Assembly (NCBI RefSeq): GCF_900142925.1
Contig: NZ_FRCN01000013.1
Span: 175,880 to 239,879, forward strand
Source of the DNA: Chitinophaga sp. CF418
GTDB taxonomy: Bacteria > Bacteroidota > Bacteroidia > Chitinophagales > Chitinophagaceae
DNA: 64,000 nt
Reading direction: 5' to 3'
Positions 1-7,209 of this stretch are shown piece after piece. The notes below the pieces were generated by a model that saw only the letters and a program-made list of their open reading frames with translations, made no database searches and was not told the origin of the DNA. Position numbers and translations under genes: made by a program. How positions within the stretch are numbered: the first letter of the stretch is position 1; every line of letters starts with the position of its first letter.

Positions 1-1004
1 CCACGGTCACTTTCTTTGTGTGCCAGCCTGTTCACACCAATGATCTTTGTGGTGCCTTCGCAATTGGCTGCCAGGGCTACCAGCGGAGGAAACAGATCAG
101 GACAGTCTGTTGCATCAAAGTCAAATGCCTGTAATTTATCTTTTTGTACGATCACCGTGAATACGCCAGGAAGCAGTCCGGCGCCTGCTTTTTCAAGGGC
201 TTCCAGGATCGCTTTATCTGATTGTGCAGATTGTGTATTCAGATGGTGTACTTCTGCCTTACCAGCTACAGCTGCAGCTACCAACAGAAACGCAGCACCA
301 CTCCAGTCTCCTTCCACGGTGTATTCACCGGCCTTATACGACTGGCGTTTACCAAAATGGAATTTTTCAAACTGCTCTTCTTTTACCTCCACTCCGAACT
401 GCTCCATCAGTTGCAGCGTCAGTGCGATATAAGGTTTGCTTTTCAGATCTTTTACGGTGATGGTCACATCTTCCGCTACTGCGCCGTATGCCATCAGCAA
501 ACCGGTGAGGAACTGGGAACTCAGTGAGCCATCTATGGTGATGTTCTTTGCTTTCAGCGGGCCCTGTATGTTCAATGGCAGTTTCCCTTCACGGGTCGTG
601 CATTTTACATCCAGCTGAGGTAATACCTGCTCGAAGAAGTCCATCGGGCGGGTGGTAAGGCTACCATGTCCGTTGATGGTAAGAGCCTGGTCTGACAGAG
701 AGGCTATAGGCGTGAACATACGGATACCGAGGCCGGATTCCCCGCAATTGATCTCTTTATTGTCTGCAGGAGGAAATACTCCTTTGCTTGTAATTTCGAT
801 ATGGTCCTCATTACGTTTGACAACGGCACCCAGTTTCCCGGCTACATCGAGCGCTGCCAGGCAGTCATTGCTCAGACCGGGATTACGGATAATGCTGGTA
901 CCATTGCTCAGCAGTGCTGCTGCAACAGCGCGTTGCATAGCACTTTTGGAAGGATTGGCGGTCACTGTACCACTGATAGCGCCGGGTGATATTGTTACTT
1001 GCAT
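1..1004 (-). CDS. aroA: 3-phosphoshikimate 1-carboxyvinyltransferase (EPSP synthase), 3' end cut by window
   Basis: Penultimate shikimate-pathway step: joins phosphoenolpyruvate to shikimate-3-phosphate. The reading frame starts at an ATG at 1004 and stays open to the left edge, giving 334 codons of an expected roughly 410-430, so the C-terminus is outside. The N-terminus carries the substrate-binding NPSKS segment (residues 17-21), the domain continues through SSQFLTG, and DCPDLFP supplies the usual catalytic Asp region. The PEP/glyphosate loop reads CGESGLGIRMF (87-97), where E. coli AroA has GNAGTAMRP, so Thr97 and Pro101 equivalents are Leu and Met. It is the last visible gene of the aromatic operon, 13 bp after aroB. 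Confidence 0.93.
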   Translation of the reverse strand, partial: MQVTISPGAISGTVTANPSKSAMQRAVAAALLSNGTSIIRNPGLSNDCLAALDVAGKLGAVVKRNEDHIEITSKGVFPPADNKEINCGESGLGIRMFTPIASLSDQALTINGHGSLTTRPMDFFEQVLPQLDVKCTTREGKLPLNIQGPLKAKNITIDGSLSSQFLTGLLMAYGAVAEDVTITVKDLKSKPYIALTLQLMEQFGVEVKEEQFEKFHFGKRQSYKAGEYTVEGDWSGAAFLLVAAAVAGKAEVHHLNTQSAQSDKAILEALEKAGAGLLPGVFTVIVQKDKLQAFDFDATDCPDLFPPLVALAANCEGTTKIIGVNRLAHKESDR

Positions 1005-1017
1005 AAATTAGTTAGGT

Positions 1018-2043
1018 TTATAGTTCATCCAGCATCTGCTTCAATACTGTAATAGGAACAGGCTGCGTGGTAGCCCTGCCTATTTCCTCAAGCAGCACAA
1101 AGTGAATCGCATCTTTCTCCCGCTTCTTGTCCAGCTTGAAGATGTTGAACACTTCTTCCTTGTTGGAGGTCAGCGTAACCGGCAACTGGTAATCGTTAAT
1201 GAGGCGGATCAGCCTGTTGGTTTGTTCCACAGGCAATCCTTTCAATTTCTCTGAGATCTTAGATGCTGCCACCATACCTATAGCAACAGCTTTACCATGC
1301 GCGATGTTCTCGATCTTTTCCACTGCATGCCCGAGCGTATGGCCAAAGTTAAGCCAGCGCCGGGAACCTGTTTCAAATTCATCTTCCAACACTACCTGGG
1401 TCTTCAGTTCCACGGAACGTTCCACCAGGTATTCCAGTACAGCCACATCACGCTGCATGGCTTTATCACGGTTTTCTTCCAGGTAGGTGAACAGGCTGGC
1501 ATCGAGAATGCATGCATACTTGATGATCTCCGCGAAGCCGTTGTGCCATTCTTCTGCCGGCATAGTCAGCGGCAGCGAATAATCGAACAGGATGAACTCC
1601 GGCTGGCGGATAGTGCCCAGCATGTTCTTATGTTTACCATGGTTGATTCCGTTCTTGCCACCAATAGACGCATCCACCTGCGCCAGCAAAGTAGTAGGAA
1701 CAAATCCCACAGGCATGCCCCGCATGTATATGCTGGCAGCATAACCGGTCAGGTCGGTAGTCATACCGCCGCCAATGCCTATCAGCATGGTCTTACGGTC
1801 TGCTTCCAGTTCGATCAGACCATTAATGATCTGCTCAAGGACTTCACCGCTTTTGTTCTCTTCTCCATCCGGGACGACCAGCTTTCTCCAGCCTGGCAAT
1901 TTATGCCCATGGTGTTTATCCACATTCTCATCCACCACCAGTACGGTCCTGGAGGGATCAGCATAATTGCCCAGCTGTAAGAGGCTCTCTCCCAGATAAT
2001 ATTTCGTATTACTATGCTGGAACTGGTAAGATAACGTTCTCAT
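1018..2043 (-). CDS. aroB: 3-dehydroquinate synthase
   Basis: Converts DAHP to 3-dehydroquinate, the second shikimate-pathway step, in the cytoplasm with NAD and a divalent metal. The 341-residue length is normal. Visible motifs are the glycine-rich NAD-binding GIGGGMTTDLTG (about 89-100), the active-site stretch DASIGGKNGIN (about 124-134), the metal ligand Glu172 in AEIIKY, and His235 and His249 as the other probable metal ligands (GHTLGHAVE and IAHGKA). It lies between the DAHP synthase fusion and aroA with 13-bp gaps on both sides, so it is almost certainly cotranscribed with them. Confidence 0.96.
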   Translation of the reverse strand: MRTLSYQFQHSNTKYYLGESLLQLGNYADPSRTVLVVDENVDKHHGHKLPGWRKLVVPDGEENKSGEVLEQIINGLIELEADRKTMLIGIGGGMTTDLTGYAASIYMRGMPVGFVPTTLLAQVDASIGGKNGINHGKHKNMLGTIRQPEFILFDYSLPLTMPAEEWHNGFAEIIKYACILDASLFTYLEENRDKAMQRDVAVLEYLVERSVELKTQVVLEDEFETGSRRWLNFGHTLGHAVEKIENIAHGKAVAIGMVAASKISEKLKGLPVEQTNRLIRLINDYQLPVTLTSNKEEVFNIFKLDKKREKDAIHFVLLEEIGRATTQPVPITVLKQMLDEL

Positions 2044-2056
2044 ATTTTGCTTAAGT

Positions 2057-3187
2057 CTATTTGTCTTCGTTCATCACTCTGTTCTGCCTGTTGATGGATT
2101 CCAGGTGTACTGCATCAAAATATTTCAGGATGAAATCTTTTGTCAGGCCCAGTTTCTCACCCTTGGAGATACCACGCTGCAGGATCTCGTTCCAGCGGTT
2201 GGTCTGCAGGATGGTCACATTATTCTCTTTCTTGTAGATACCGATCTTCTCAGCGATCTTCATTCTGTTGCCCAGCAGCAGCATGATCTCATCATCGATC
2301 TGGTTGATCTGACCACGGAGTTTATCCAGCGCAGAGTTGAATTCTTTCTGATCTGTGCGCTCATGACGCCAGGTGATACCATCCAAAATTTCTGCCAGTC
2401 TTTCAGGAGTAACCTGCTGTTTAGCATCGCTCCATGCTTTATCAGGATCGATATGTGATTCCAGCATCAGACCATCGTAATCCAGGTCAACTGCTTCCTG
2501 TGAAACTTCCTGCAGAATATCGCGGCGGCCGCTGATGTGGCTAGGATCGCAGATCATAGGCAGTTCAGGCATGCGGCGCTTCATTTCGATAGGCAGGTGC
2601 CACATCGGCGCGTTACGGTATTCAGTATTGCCATAGCTGGAGAATCCACGGTGGATCAGACCTATTTTGGTAATGCCGGAGTTACGTACACGTTCTACAG
2701 CACCTATCCACAGTTCGAGGTCAGGATTGATCGGGTTTTTGATCAGTACAGTTGTGTCCACACCTTTCAGCGCATCAGCAACTTCCTGTACGGAGAATGG
2801 GTTCACTGTAGTACGAGCTCCGATCCAGAGGATGTCCACGCCATGCTGCAGCGCTTCTTCTACCTGTTTAGCGGTAGCTACTTCCACTGCCAGCGGAAGA
2901 CCGGTCAGTTCCTTAGCCTTCTGTAACCATGGTAAACCGGTTACACCAATACCTTCGAAAGAACCTGGACGGGTACGTGGCTTCCAGATACCAGCACGCA
3001 ATACGTCTACTTTACCGGTTTTAGCCAGTCTCAGGGCTGTATCCAATACCTGTTCTTCGGTTTCTGCACTGCAGGGACCGGAAATGATCAACGGTTTCTT
3101 GTCAGAAGCCGGATCGGAGAATTTTGTTTTAGCGAGAATCTGTTCCATCATTTGATGCTTTTCAGACCATAGACGATAGTCGTCCAT
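2057..3187 (-). CDS. Bifunctional DAHP synthase / chorismate mutase
   Basis: Fusion protein of 376 residues. Residues about 1-270 are a type I-beta DAHP synthase: SGPCSAE near the start, KPRTRPGSF, IGARTTVNPF, and the metal/PEP motif CDPSHISGRRD. It condenses PEP and erythrose-4-phosphate, the entry to aromatic synthesis. Residues about 285-370 form a short helical AroQ-type chorismate mutase (LRGQINQIDDEIMLLLGNRM, then KIGIYKKEN), which makes prephenate. This C-terminal mutase arrangement is known from Bacteroidetes such as Prevotella and Porphyromonas, where prephenate acts on the synthase. The neighbours tyrA and pheA both consume prephenate. Confidence 0.95.
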   Translation of the reverse strand: MDDYRLWSEKHQMMEQILAKTKFSDPASDKKPLIISGPCSAETEEQVLDTALRLAKTGKVDVLRAGIWKPRTRPGSFEGIGVTGLPWLQKAKELTGLPLAVEVATAKQVEEALQHGVDILWIGARTTVNPFSVQEVADALKGVDTTVLIKNPINPDLELWIGAVERVRNSGITKIGLIHRGFSSYGNTEYRNAPMWHLPIEMKRRMPELPMICDPSHISGRRDILQEVSQEAVDLDYDGLMLESHIDPDKAWSDAKQQVTPERLAEILDGITWRHERTDQKEFNSALDKLRGQINQIDDEIMLLLGNRMKIAEKIGIYKKENNVTILQTNRWNEILQRGISKGEKLGLTKDFILKYFDAVHLESINRQNRVMNEDK

Positions 3188-3294
3188 AATCCAGTGATTG
3201 TTTGTTTTCTTGTTTGCGTCCGACTATCGGCTAGTGATCCACTTTCAGTTTTCTGACAAGGCCCTGCGGCAAATGAGTCACTATACGAAACCGG

Positions 3295-4137
3295 CTATTT
3301 TAATATTTTCCTGATCTTATTTGATTTCTGGATCAGTTTATAGAATGTTTCGTAATCTTCCTTCTCCAGCAACTGCTTCATCTGCTGTAACTGGTGGATA
3401 TGTTCATCCAGTACATCCAGCACATTATGGCGATTATGTTTGAAGATAGGCACCCACATATCAGGCGAACTTTTCGCCAGCCTCACGGTAGATTCAAAAC
3501 CACCGCTTGCCAGTTCAAATATGCGTCCCTGCTCCTTTTCTTTCTCCAGTACGGTCAGCGCCAGGGCGAAAGAAGTGATGTGTGAGATATGGGATACGTA
3601 GGCCGTGTGCAGGTCGTGCTCTTCCGCATTCATATATACGAGGCGCATCTGCAGTTTGTCTACCATATTTTCGATGATCTCCAGGGCATCTTCATCACTG
3701 TTCTTCACGTCGCATAATACCATGGTCTTTTGTGTGAAGAGATTCTTTATGGCTGCTTCGGGCCCGGAATACTCCGTGCCGGCCATCGGGTGAGCCGCTA
3801 CAAAGCGTCCCCTGTGAGGATGACCGGCAACGAGTTGTAATATCTTTTGCTTTGTAGAACCTACGTCCATGATCACATGTTCAGGCCCTGCTTTATCCAA
3901 TACTGCAGGCAGGATCTGCAGCAACGCATCCACGGGGATAGCCAGTATGATGAGCTGTGAACGTTGCATAGCATCCTGCAGGGTAGCACCTTCGTCAATG
4001 ATCTTCAGTTCCTGCGCTTTCTTCAGGTTGTCCGGGTTCTGATCCACACCAATTATCCAGTTGGCCACACCTTTTTCTTTAAGGCTGATGGCCAGCGATC
4101 CACCTATTAATCCTGTTCCTACTATAGTTGCGATCAT
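3295..4137 (-). CDS. tyrA: Prephenate dehydrogenase
   Basis: Oxidative decarboxylation of prephenate to 4-hydroxyphenylpyruvate for tyrosine. The 280-residue protein opens with a Rossmann motif (VGTGLIGGSLA, residues 6-16), contains IDEGATL and DVGSTKQ typical of the family, the catalytic HPMAGTE near residue 115, and the later HTAYVSHISH. There is no C-terminal ACT domain, so direct feedback control is not obvious. It starts 5 bp after the stop of the aminotransferase gene, suggesting tight cotranslation, and is followed by a 107-bp gap before the DAHP synthase fusion. Confidence 0.93.
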   Translation of the reverse strand: MIATIVGTGLIGGSLAISLKEKGVANWIIGVDQNPDNLKKAQELKIIDEGATLQDAMQRSQLIILAIPVDALLQILPAVLDKAGPEHVIMDVGSTKQKILQLVAGHPHRGRFVAAHPMAGTEYSGPEAAIKNLFTQKTMVLCDVKNSDEDALEIIENMVDKLQMRLVYMNAEEHDLHTAYVSHISHITSFALALTVLEKEKEQGRIFELASGGFESTVRLAKSSPDMWVPIFKHNRHNVLDVLDEHIHQLQQMKQLLEKEDYETFYKLIQKSNKIRKILK

Positions 4138-4142
4138 GACTG

Positions 4143-5309
4143 TTATTGCTTAAATTTTGTTTTTATCCTATCCAGCACTTCTTCAAATACTTTTTCGTCC
4201 TTACAAAGACTTACCCTGATATAACCGTTGCCATTACTGCCGAAGATGCCGCCCGGAGTGATGAAGACCTGTGCTTTCTGCAGGATCTCGTCTGTCAGCG
4301 AGAAACCGTCTTTTGCAGAAGCGGGGATCTTCGCCCATACGAACAGTCCCACCTGGTTCTTATCGAACGTGCAGTCAAGCAGTTCCAGCAACTCAAATAC
4401 TTTCTTACGGCGGCCTTCATAGATCCCATTCAGTTCAGCATACCACTCAGGCCCCAGTTCCAGTGCTTTTACAGCAGCCATCTGGAGAGGCTGGAACATA
4501 CCGGAATCCATATTGCTCTTGAAGCGCAGCACTTCGTTGATCCATTCCTGCTTTCCTACCAGCATCCCTACACGCCAGCCGGCCATGTTGGAAGATTTGC
4601 TGAGTGAGTTCAGTTCCAGTACCACTTCCCTGGCGCCAGGCGTCTGTAACAGACTTTGTGGCTGCTTGTTCAGGATGAAGCTATACGGATTATCGTGACA
4701 AATTAAGATATTATGTTGTTGTGCAAAGGCTACCAGTTTACGGGCAAACTCTTCGTTGAAGCGTGCTCCGGTAGGCATATGCGGATAATTCACCCACATC
4801 AGTTTCACTTTACTCAGGTCGCGTTTGGCAAGTGCATCCAGGTCGGGTAGCCATCCATTCTTTTCCTCCAGGTCATAATCTACTACTGTAGCGCCACTCA
4901 GGTTCACAGCTGAACGGTAGGTAGGATAACCAGGATTAGGCACCAGGGCCTCATCTCCTTCCTGCAGGTAGGTCATGCAGATGTGCATGATCCCTTCTTT
5001 TGAGCCTATCAGTGGCAGCACTTCCTTTTCAGGATCCAGGGATACGCCATAGAAGCGCTGGTACCAGTCTGCCATTGCCTTGCGGAGGGCAGGAATACCT
5101 TTATAACCCTGGTAAGCATGGGTATCAGGCCGTTGTGCATATTCATGCAAAGTGGTAATTACGGAAGGGTGTGGAGGCAGATCCGGACTACCGATACCAA
5201 GATTGATCACTTTAGCTCCTGCCTTGTTCATCTCATCTATTTCTCTGAGCTTTTTGGAGAAGTAGTATTCTTCCGTTTGCTGCAGCCTTTTTGCTACCTG
5301 TAAGTTCAT
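4143..5309 (-). CDS. Class I/II PLP aminotransferase of the aromatic operon
   Basis: A 388-residue fold-type I aminotransferase, most like the aspartate/LL-diaminopimelate aminotransferase branch. The PLP lysine is in SLSKSSNMAGWRVG, the ring-stacking region precedes it, and HDNPYSF provides the Asp that binds the pyridine nitrogen. Context between pheA and tyrA suggests it aminates phenylpyruvate and 4-hydroxyphenylpyruvate, or prephenate, but this is inference. An oddity: the usual NNPTG segment reads NYPHMPTGA, so the Asn that normally contacts the PLP hydroxyl is Met. Gaps to neighbours are 36 bp and 5 bp. Confidence 0.88.
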   Translation of the reverse strand: MNLQVAKRLQQTEEYYFSKKLREIDEMNKAGAKVINLGIGSPDLPPHPSVITTLHEYAQRPDTHAYQGYKGIPALRKAMADWYQRFYGVSLDPEKEVLPLIGSKEGIMHICMTYLQEGDEALVPNPGYPTYRSAVNLSGATVVDYDLEEKNGWLPDLDALAKRDLSKVKLMWVNYPHMPTGARFNEEFARKLVAFAQQHNILICHDNPYSFILNKQPQSLLQTPGAREVVLELNSLSKSSNMAGWRVGMLVGKQEWINEVLRFKSNMDSGMFQPLQMAAVKALELGPEWYAELNGIYEGRRKKVFELLELLDCTFDKNQVGLFVWAKIPASAKDGFSLTDEILQKAQVFITPGGIFGSNGNGYIRVSLCKDEKVFEEVLDRIKTKFKQ

Positions 5310-5345
5310 AATACGTTGTTTTCCGCGTCCTGATGTATGTTATGA

Positions 5346-6170
5346 TTAATGTGTGTTTCCTTTCTTATAAATACCCAATACCTTGATATCCTCGGTGAGC
5401 GGCTCGATCTTGCTGATGCTCTTCTCAAAGTGGCTCAGGTTTTCAAATTCGAAGTCTGCATGGAAGTAATAATTCCACTCTTTGGCGGGCATTGGAAATG
5501 ACTGGATCTTGCTCAGGTTGATCCCTGCCTGTGCTACCTGTGTCAGGACCTTGGCCAGGCTTCCACGCTCGTGTGAGGTCTGGAAGTACACTGATGCTTT
5601 ATTGGCATCTGGCGTAGGCGTTACTCCGTTAGGAGAGATCACCAGGAAGCGGGTATAGTTATTTTTGATGGTATGGATATTGGGTGCGATAATTTCCAGA
5701 CCATATATCTCTGCCGCCAGTTTACCAGCGATGGCAGCAGTGCTTTTCAGTTTCTTCTGCTGTACGTGTTTCGCACTGAGCGCTGTATCTTCTGTTTCCA
5801 CCAGTTTCATATGGGGGTGTTTCTCCAGGAATTCTGTACACTGGAGTAATGCCATATGGTGCGAGTGCACTTCACGTATATCTTCCAGTGTCTGTCCGGG
5901 CAGCACCATCAGGTGTTGTTTAATATGAAGGTATACTTCACCAATCACATGCAGCCCTGAATTCTTCAGCAAAGTATAGTTCGGAAGGATGCTTCCTGCA
6001 ATGGAATTTTCAATGGCCATTACGCCGGCATCTGCATCTTTCTGTTTAACTACCTTTTTAACAAGTTCCGGAAAGGATGCACAGCATTCGATCTCTATAC
6101 CTTTGCCATAGTATCCTTCTGCTGCTATCTGATGAAAACATCCTTCAAAACCCTGAATTGCGACACGCAT
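5346..6170 (-). CDS. pheA: Prephenate dehydratase
   Basis: Converts prephenate to phenylpyruvate. The 274-residue protein has the periplasmic-binding-like dehydratase domain (residues 1-180, including EGCFHQIAAEGY, ENSIAGSI and the catalytic TRF in NYTRFLVIS) and a C-terminal ACT domain (about 192-270; GSLAKVLTQVAQAGINLSKI). The ACT Phe-binding motif usually written ESRP reads QSFP here, so classical Phe feedback may differ. There is no fused chorismate mutase; that activity sits on the DAHP synthase. It is the first gene of the operon, about 60 bp downstream of the second attenuator terminator. Confidence 0.94.
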   Translation of the reverse strand: MRVAIQGFEGCFHQIAAEGYYGKGIEIECCASFPELVKKVVKQKDADAGVMAIENSIAGSILPNYTLLKNSGLHVIGEVYLHIKQHLMVLPGQTLEDIREVHSHHMALLQCTEFLEKHPHMKLVETEDTALSAKHVQQKKLKSTAAIAGKLAAEIYGLEIIAPNIHTIKNNYTRFLVISPNGVTPTPDANKASVYFQTSHERGSLAKVLTQVAQAGINLSKIQSFPMPAKEWNYYFHADFEFENLSHFEKSISKIEPLTEDIKVLGIYKKGNTH

Positions 6171-6228
6171 CTTTTTTATGTTTGATTTTTGGTTTGTAGT
6201 TGCTACAGCAACTACCGTATAAAATGAA

Positions 6229-6256
6229 AAAGGGCCCCGGTGGAGCCGGGACCCTT
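6229..6256 (-). terminator. Attenuator terminator 2 (proximal to pheA)
   Basis: On the minus strand a GGGTCCCGG / CCGGGGCCC stem (one T-G pair) with a five-base CTCCA loop is followed by a run of T. It lies between the second aromatic leader peptide and pheA. Its 5' arm (GTCCCGGC) can instead pair with GCCGGGAC at the end of leader 2, so the two structures are mutually exclusive. Confidence 0.88.
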
Positions 6257-6286
6257 TTTATTTGCAATTATGTTTGAGTGCAGTTA

Positions 6287-6367
6287 TTACAAAAGAGTCC
6301 CGGCCTTTACGACGTAAAAGAAGTAAAAGAAAAAGTAAAAGAAATAAAGGCTGAAACGCTGTAACAT
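6287..6367 (-). CDS. Aromatic leader peptide 2 (attenuator leader of pheA operon)
   Basis: A 26-codon reading frame, ATG at 6367 and TAA at 6287. It begins MLQRFSLY and ends YVVKAGTLL. Residues 5-18 are nearly all aromatic; in total there are eight Phe and four Tyr codons (12 of 26). It lies directly before a terminator hairpin and pheA, which is the layout of a classical ribosome-mediated attenuator. Starvation for charged tRNA-Phe or tRNA-Tyr should stall the ribosome in the aromatic run and leave the last codons (Lys-Ala-Gly-Thr) free to form an antiterminator. The same frame is open further upstream, but the short form starting after terminator 1 makes functional sense. Confidence 0.88.
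   Translation of the reverse strand: MLQRFSLYFFYFFFYFFYVVKAGTLL
6295..6305 (-). promoter_or_regulatory. Antiterminator segment of attenuator 2
   Basis: Minus-strand GGCCGGGACTC, covering the Ala-Gly-Thr codons of leader 2. GCCGGGAC is perfectly complementary to GTCCCGGC in the 5' arm of terminator 2 (6245-6252), and flanking G-T pairs extend it to about 11 bp. It starts 9 nt after the last Tyr codon, a suitable distance for a stalled ribosome to expose it. Confidence 0.82.
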
Positions 6368-6392
6368 AAAGCTTGATATTATCGAAAAAAAG

Positions 6393-6416
6393 AAGGCCTC
6401 CCGTCTGGGAGGCCTT
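6393..6416 (-). terminator. Attenuator terminator 1
   Basis: Perfect 10-bp inverted repeat (AAGGCCTCCC, four-base loop, GGGAGGCCTT) followed on the minus strand by C and seven T. It sits between the two aromatic leader peptides, so RNA polymerase must read through it before reaching leader 2. Its 5' arm GGCCTCCC is complementary to the segment overlapping the stop codon of leader 1. Confidence 0.9.
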
Positions 6417-6449
6417 TTGCTAGTTTCTTTATATTTAAGTACTACAAAC

Positions 6450-6457
6450 GACCTCCC
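6450..6457 (-). promoter_or_regulatory. Antiterminator segment of attenuator 1
   Basis: Minus-strand GGGAGGTC, starting in the TAG stop codon of leader 1, pairs with GGCCTCCC in the 5' arm of terminator 1 over 8 bp with one G-T pair. It begins 8 nt after the last Tyr codon of the leader, nearly the same geometry as in attenuator 2. Confidence 0.8.
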
Positions 6458-6519
6458 TATTCCTGGTACCAGAAAAAGTAGAAACCATAAAAGTAACCAA
6501 AGGTTGTTTGTTGTATCAT
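6457..6519 (-). CDS. Aromatic leader peptide 1 (attenuator leader of pheA operon)
   Basis: A 20-residue peptide, MIQQTTFGYFYGFYFFWYQE, with ATG at 6519 and TAG at 6457. It holds five Phe, four Tyr and one Trp codon in its last 14 residues. It starts 19 bp after a good -7 promoter box and is followed by a terminator hairpin, so it is a second, independent attenuator leader upstream of leader 2. The Trp codon may add sensitivity to tryptophan, but Phe and Tyr dominate. The frame is different from that of leader 2. Confidence 0.87.
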   Translation of the reverse strand: MIQQTTFGYFYGFYFFWYQE

Positions 6520-6538
6520 ATTTTGCTTGATTGCCTGA

Positions 6539-6568
6539 CAAAAATACACCAGGATTTGAATTTTCCAA
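6539..6568 (-). promoter_or_regulatory. Promoter of the aromatic operon
   Basis: Minus strand TTG (6566-6568), 19-bp spacer, TATTTTTG (6539-6546). This fits the Bacteroidetes sigma-ABfr consensus TTG-N17-23-TAnnTTTG exactly. The predicted start near 6532 leaves a very short untranslated lead before leader peptide 1. Confidence 0.75.
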
Positions 6569-6664
6569 GCACTTTTGTCAATAATTACAATCTATCTAAT
6601 AAAGTAGTCGATTTCTGACATTTTTTTCAGTATCCTGTCACTACAAGCAGGCTTAACAAAAAAA

Positions 6665-6691
6665 ACCGCCCCGTTTTGAGAACGGAGCGGT
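6665..6691 (-). terminator. Terminator after the repeat lipoprotein
   Basis: Stem ACCGCTCCGTT / AACGGGGCGGT on the minus strand with a five-base loop, followed by eight T. It ends transcription of the small lipoprotein gene and insulates it from the aromatic promoter downstream. Confidence 0.85.
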
Positions 6692-6724
6692 CATATAAAA
6701 GCCTTTATTTGCTTACCAACGTAA

Positions 6725-6940
6725 TTATTTTTTGGTAGAGTCAACAGCAGCTTTAGCTGAATCAACAACAGCAGCAGCAGAATCAACTGTAGCAGCAGCA
6801 GAATCAACTGTAGCAGCAGCTGAATCGATGGTCTGAGTAGCTGTAGTATCTTCTGCTGGAGTTGAAGAACCACCACCGCAAGAAGCTGCAAATACACCAA
6901 GAGCTAAAGCTAAGAAACCAATTTTCAGAGCGTTTTTCAT
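6725..6940 (-). CDS. Small lipoprotein with Asp-Ser-Ala heptad repeats
   Basis: A 71-residue exported protein. MKNALKIGFLALALGVFAASC is a lipoprotein signal with the lipid-modified Cys at 21. After a GGGSS linker and a Thr-rich stretch there are about five heptads of the form DSAAATV, the last two as DSAKAAV and DSTKK. The repeat is also visible in DNA as 21-bp direct copies (6780-6821). Alanine-rich heptads suggest a helical, perhaps oligomeric, envelope lipoprotein, loosely like a Braun-type protein; this is inference. It is monocistronic with its own terminator. No specific family recognised. Confidence 0.8.
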   Translation of the reverse strand: MKNALKIGFLALALGVFAASCGGGSSTPAEDTTATQTIDSAAATVDSAAATVDSAAAVVDSAKAAVDSTKK

Positions 6941-7147
6941 TTTGACTTATGTTTTTAGGTTTTGAAATATTATCTATCCTTTATACCGGGTTTGAAAAAA
7001 GGTAACCCAGATTTTTAAAAAATTTTTTTTCTGCCTGTTTCGCCCCTTTTTTCTATTTCCGGCAGGGTATTTTCATATATAGAGGCCTAACTATATATGA
7101 AATCAGCGCATTCCTGCATCTATCGGGTGATGGCTGCCGGGACTGAT

Positions 7148-7178
7148 TTGGGATTTGGATTTTTTTTCTGCTACTTTG
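7148..7178 (+). promoter_or_regulatory. Probable promoter of the ECF sigma gene
   Basis: TTG at 7148-7150, then 21 bp, then TACTTTG (7172-7178), which lacks one T of the TAnnTTTG consensus. It is 31 bp before the GTG start of the sigma gene. Confidence 0.45.
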
Positions 7179-7209
7179 GGTTACCAAAGCCATTTAATAG
7201 TATTAATAA

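Noticed and set aside
6368..6568. Single 93-residue protein covering the second leader
   Set aside because: It would run through the promoter and terminator 1; two short leaders in different frames explain the region better.
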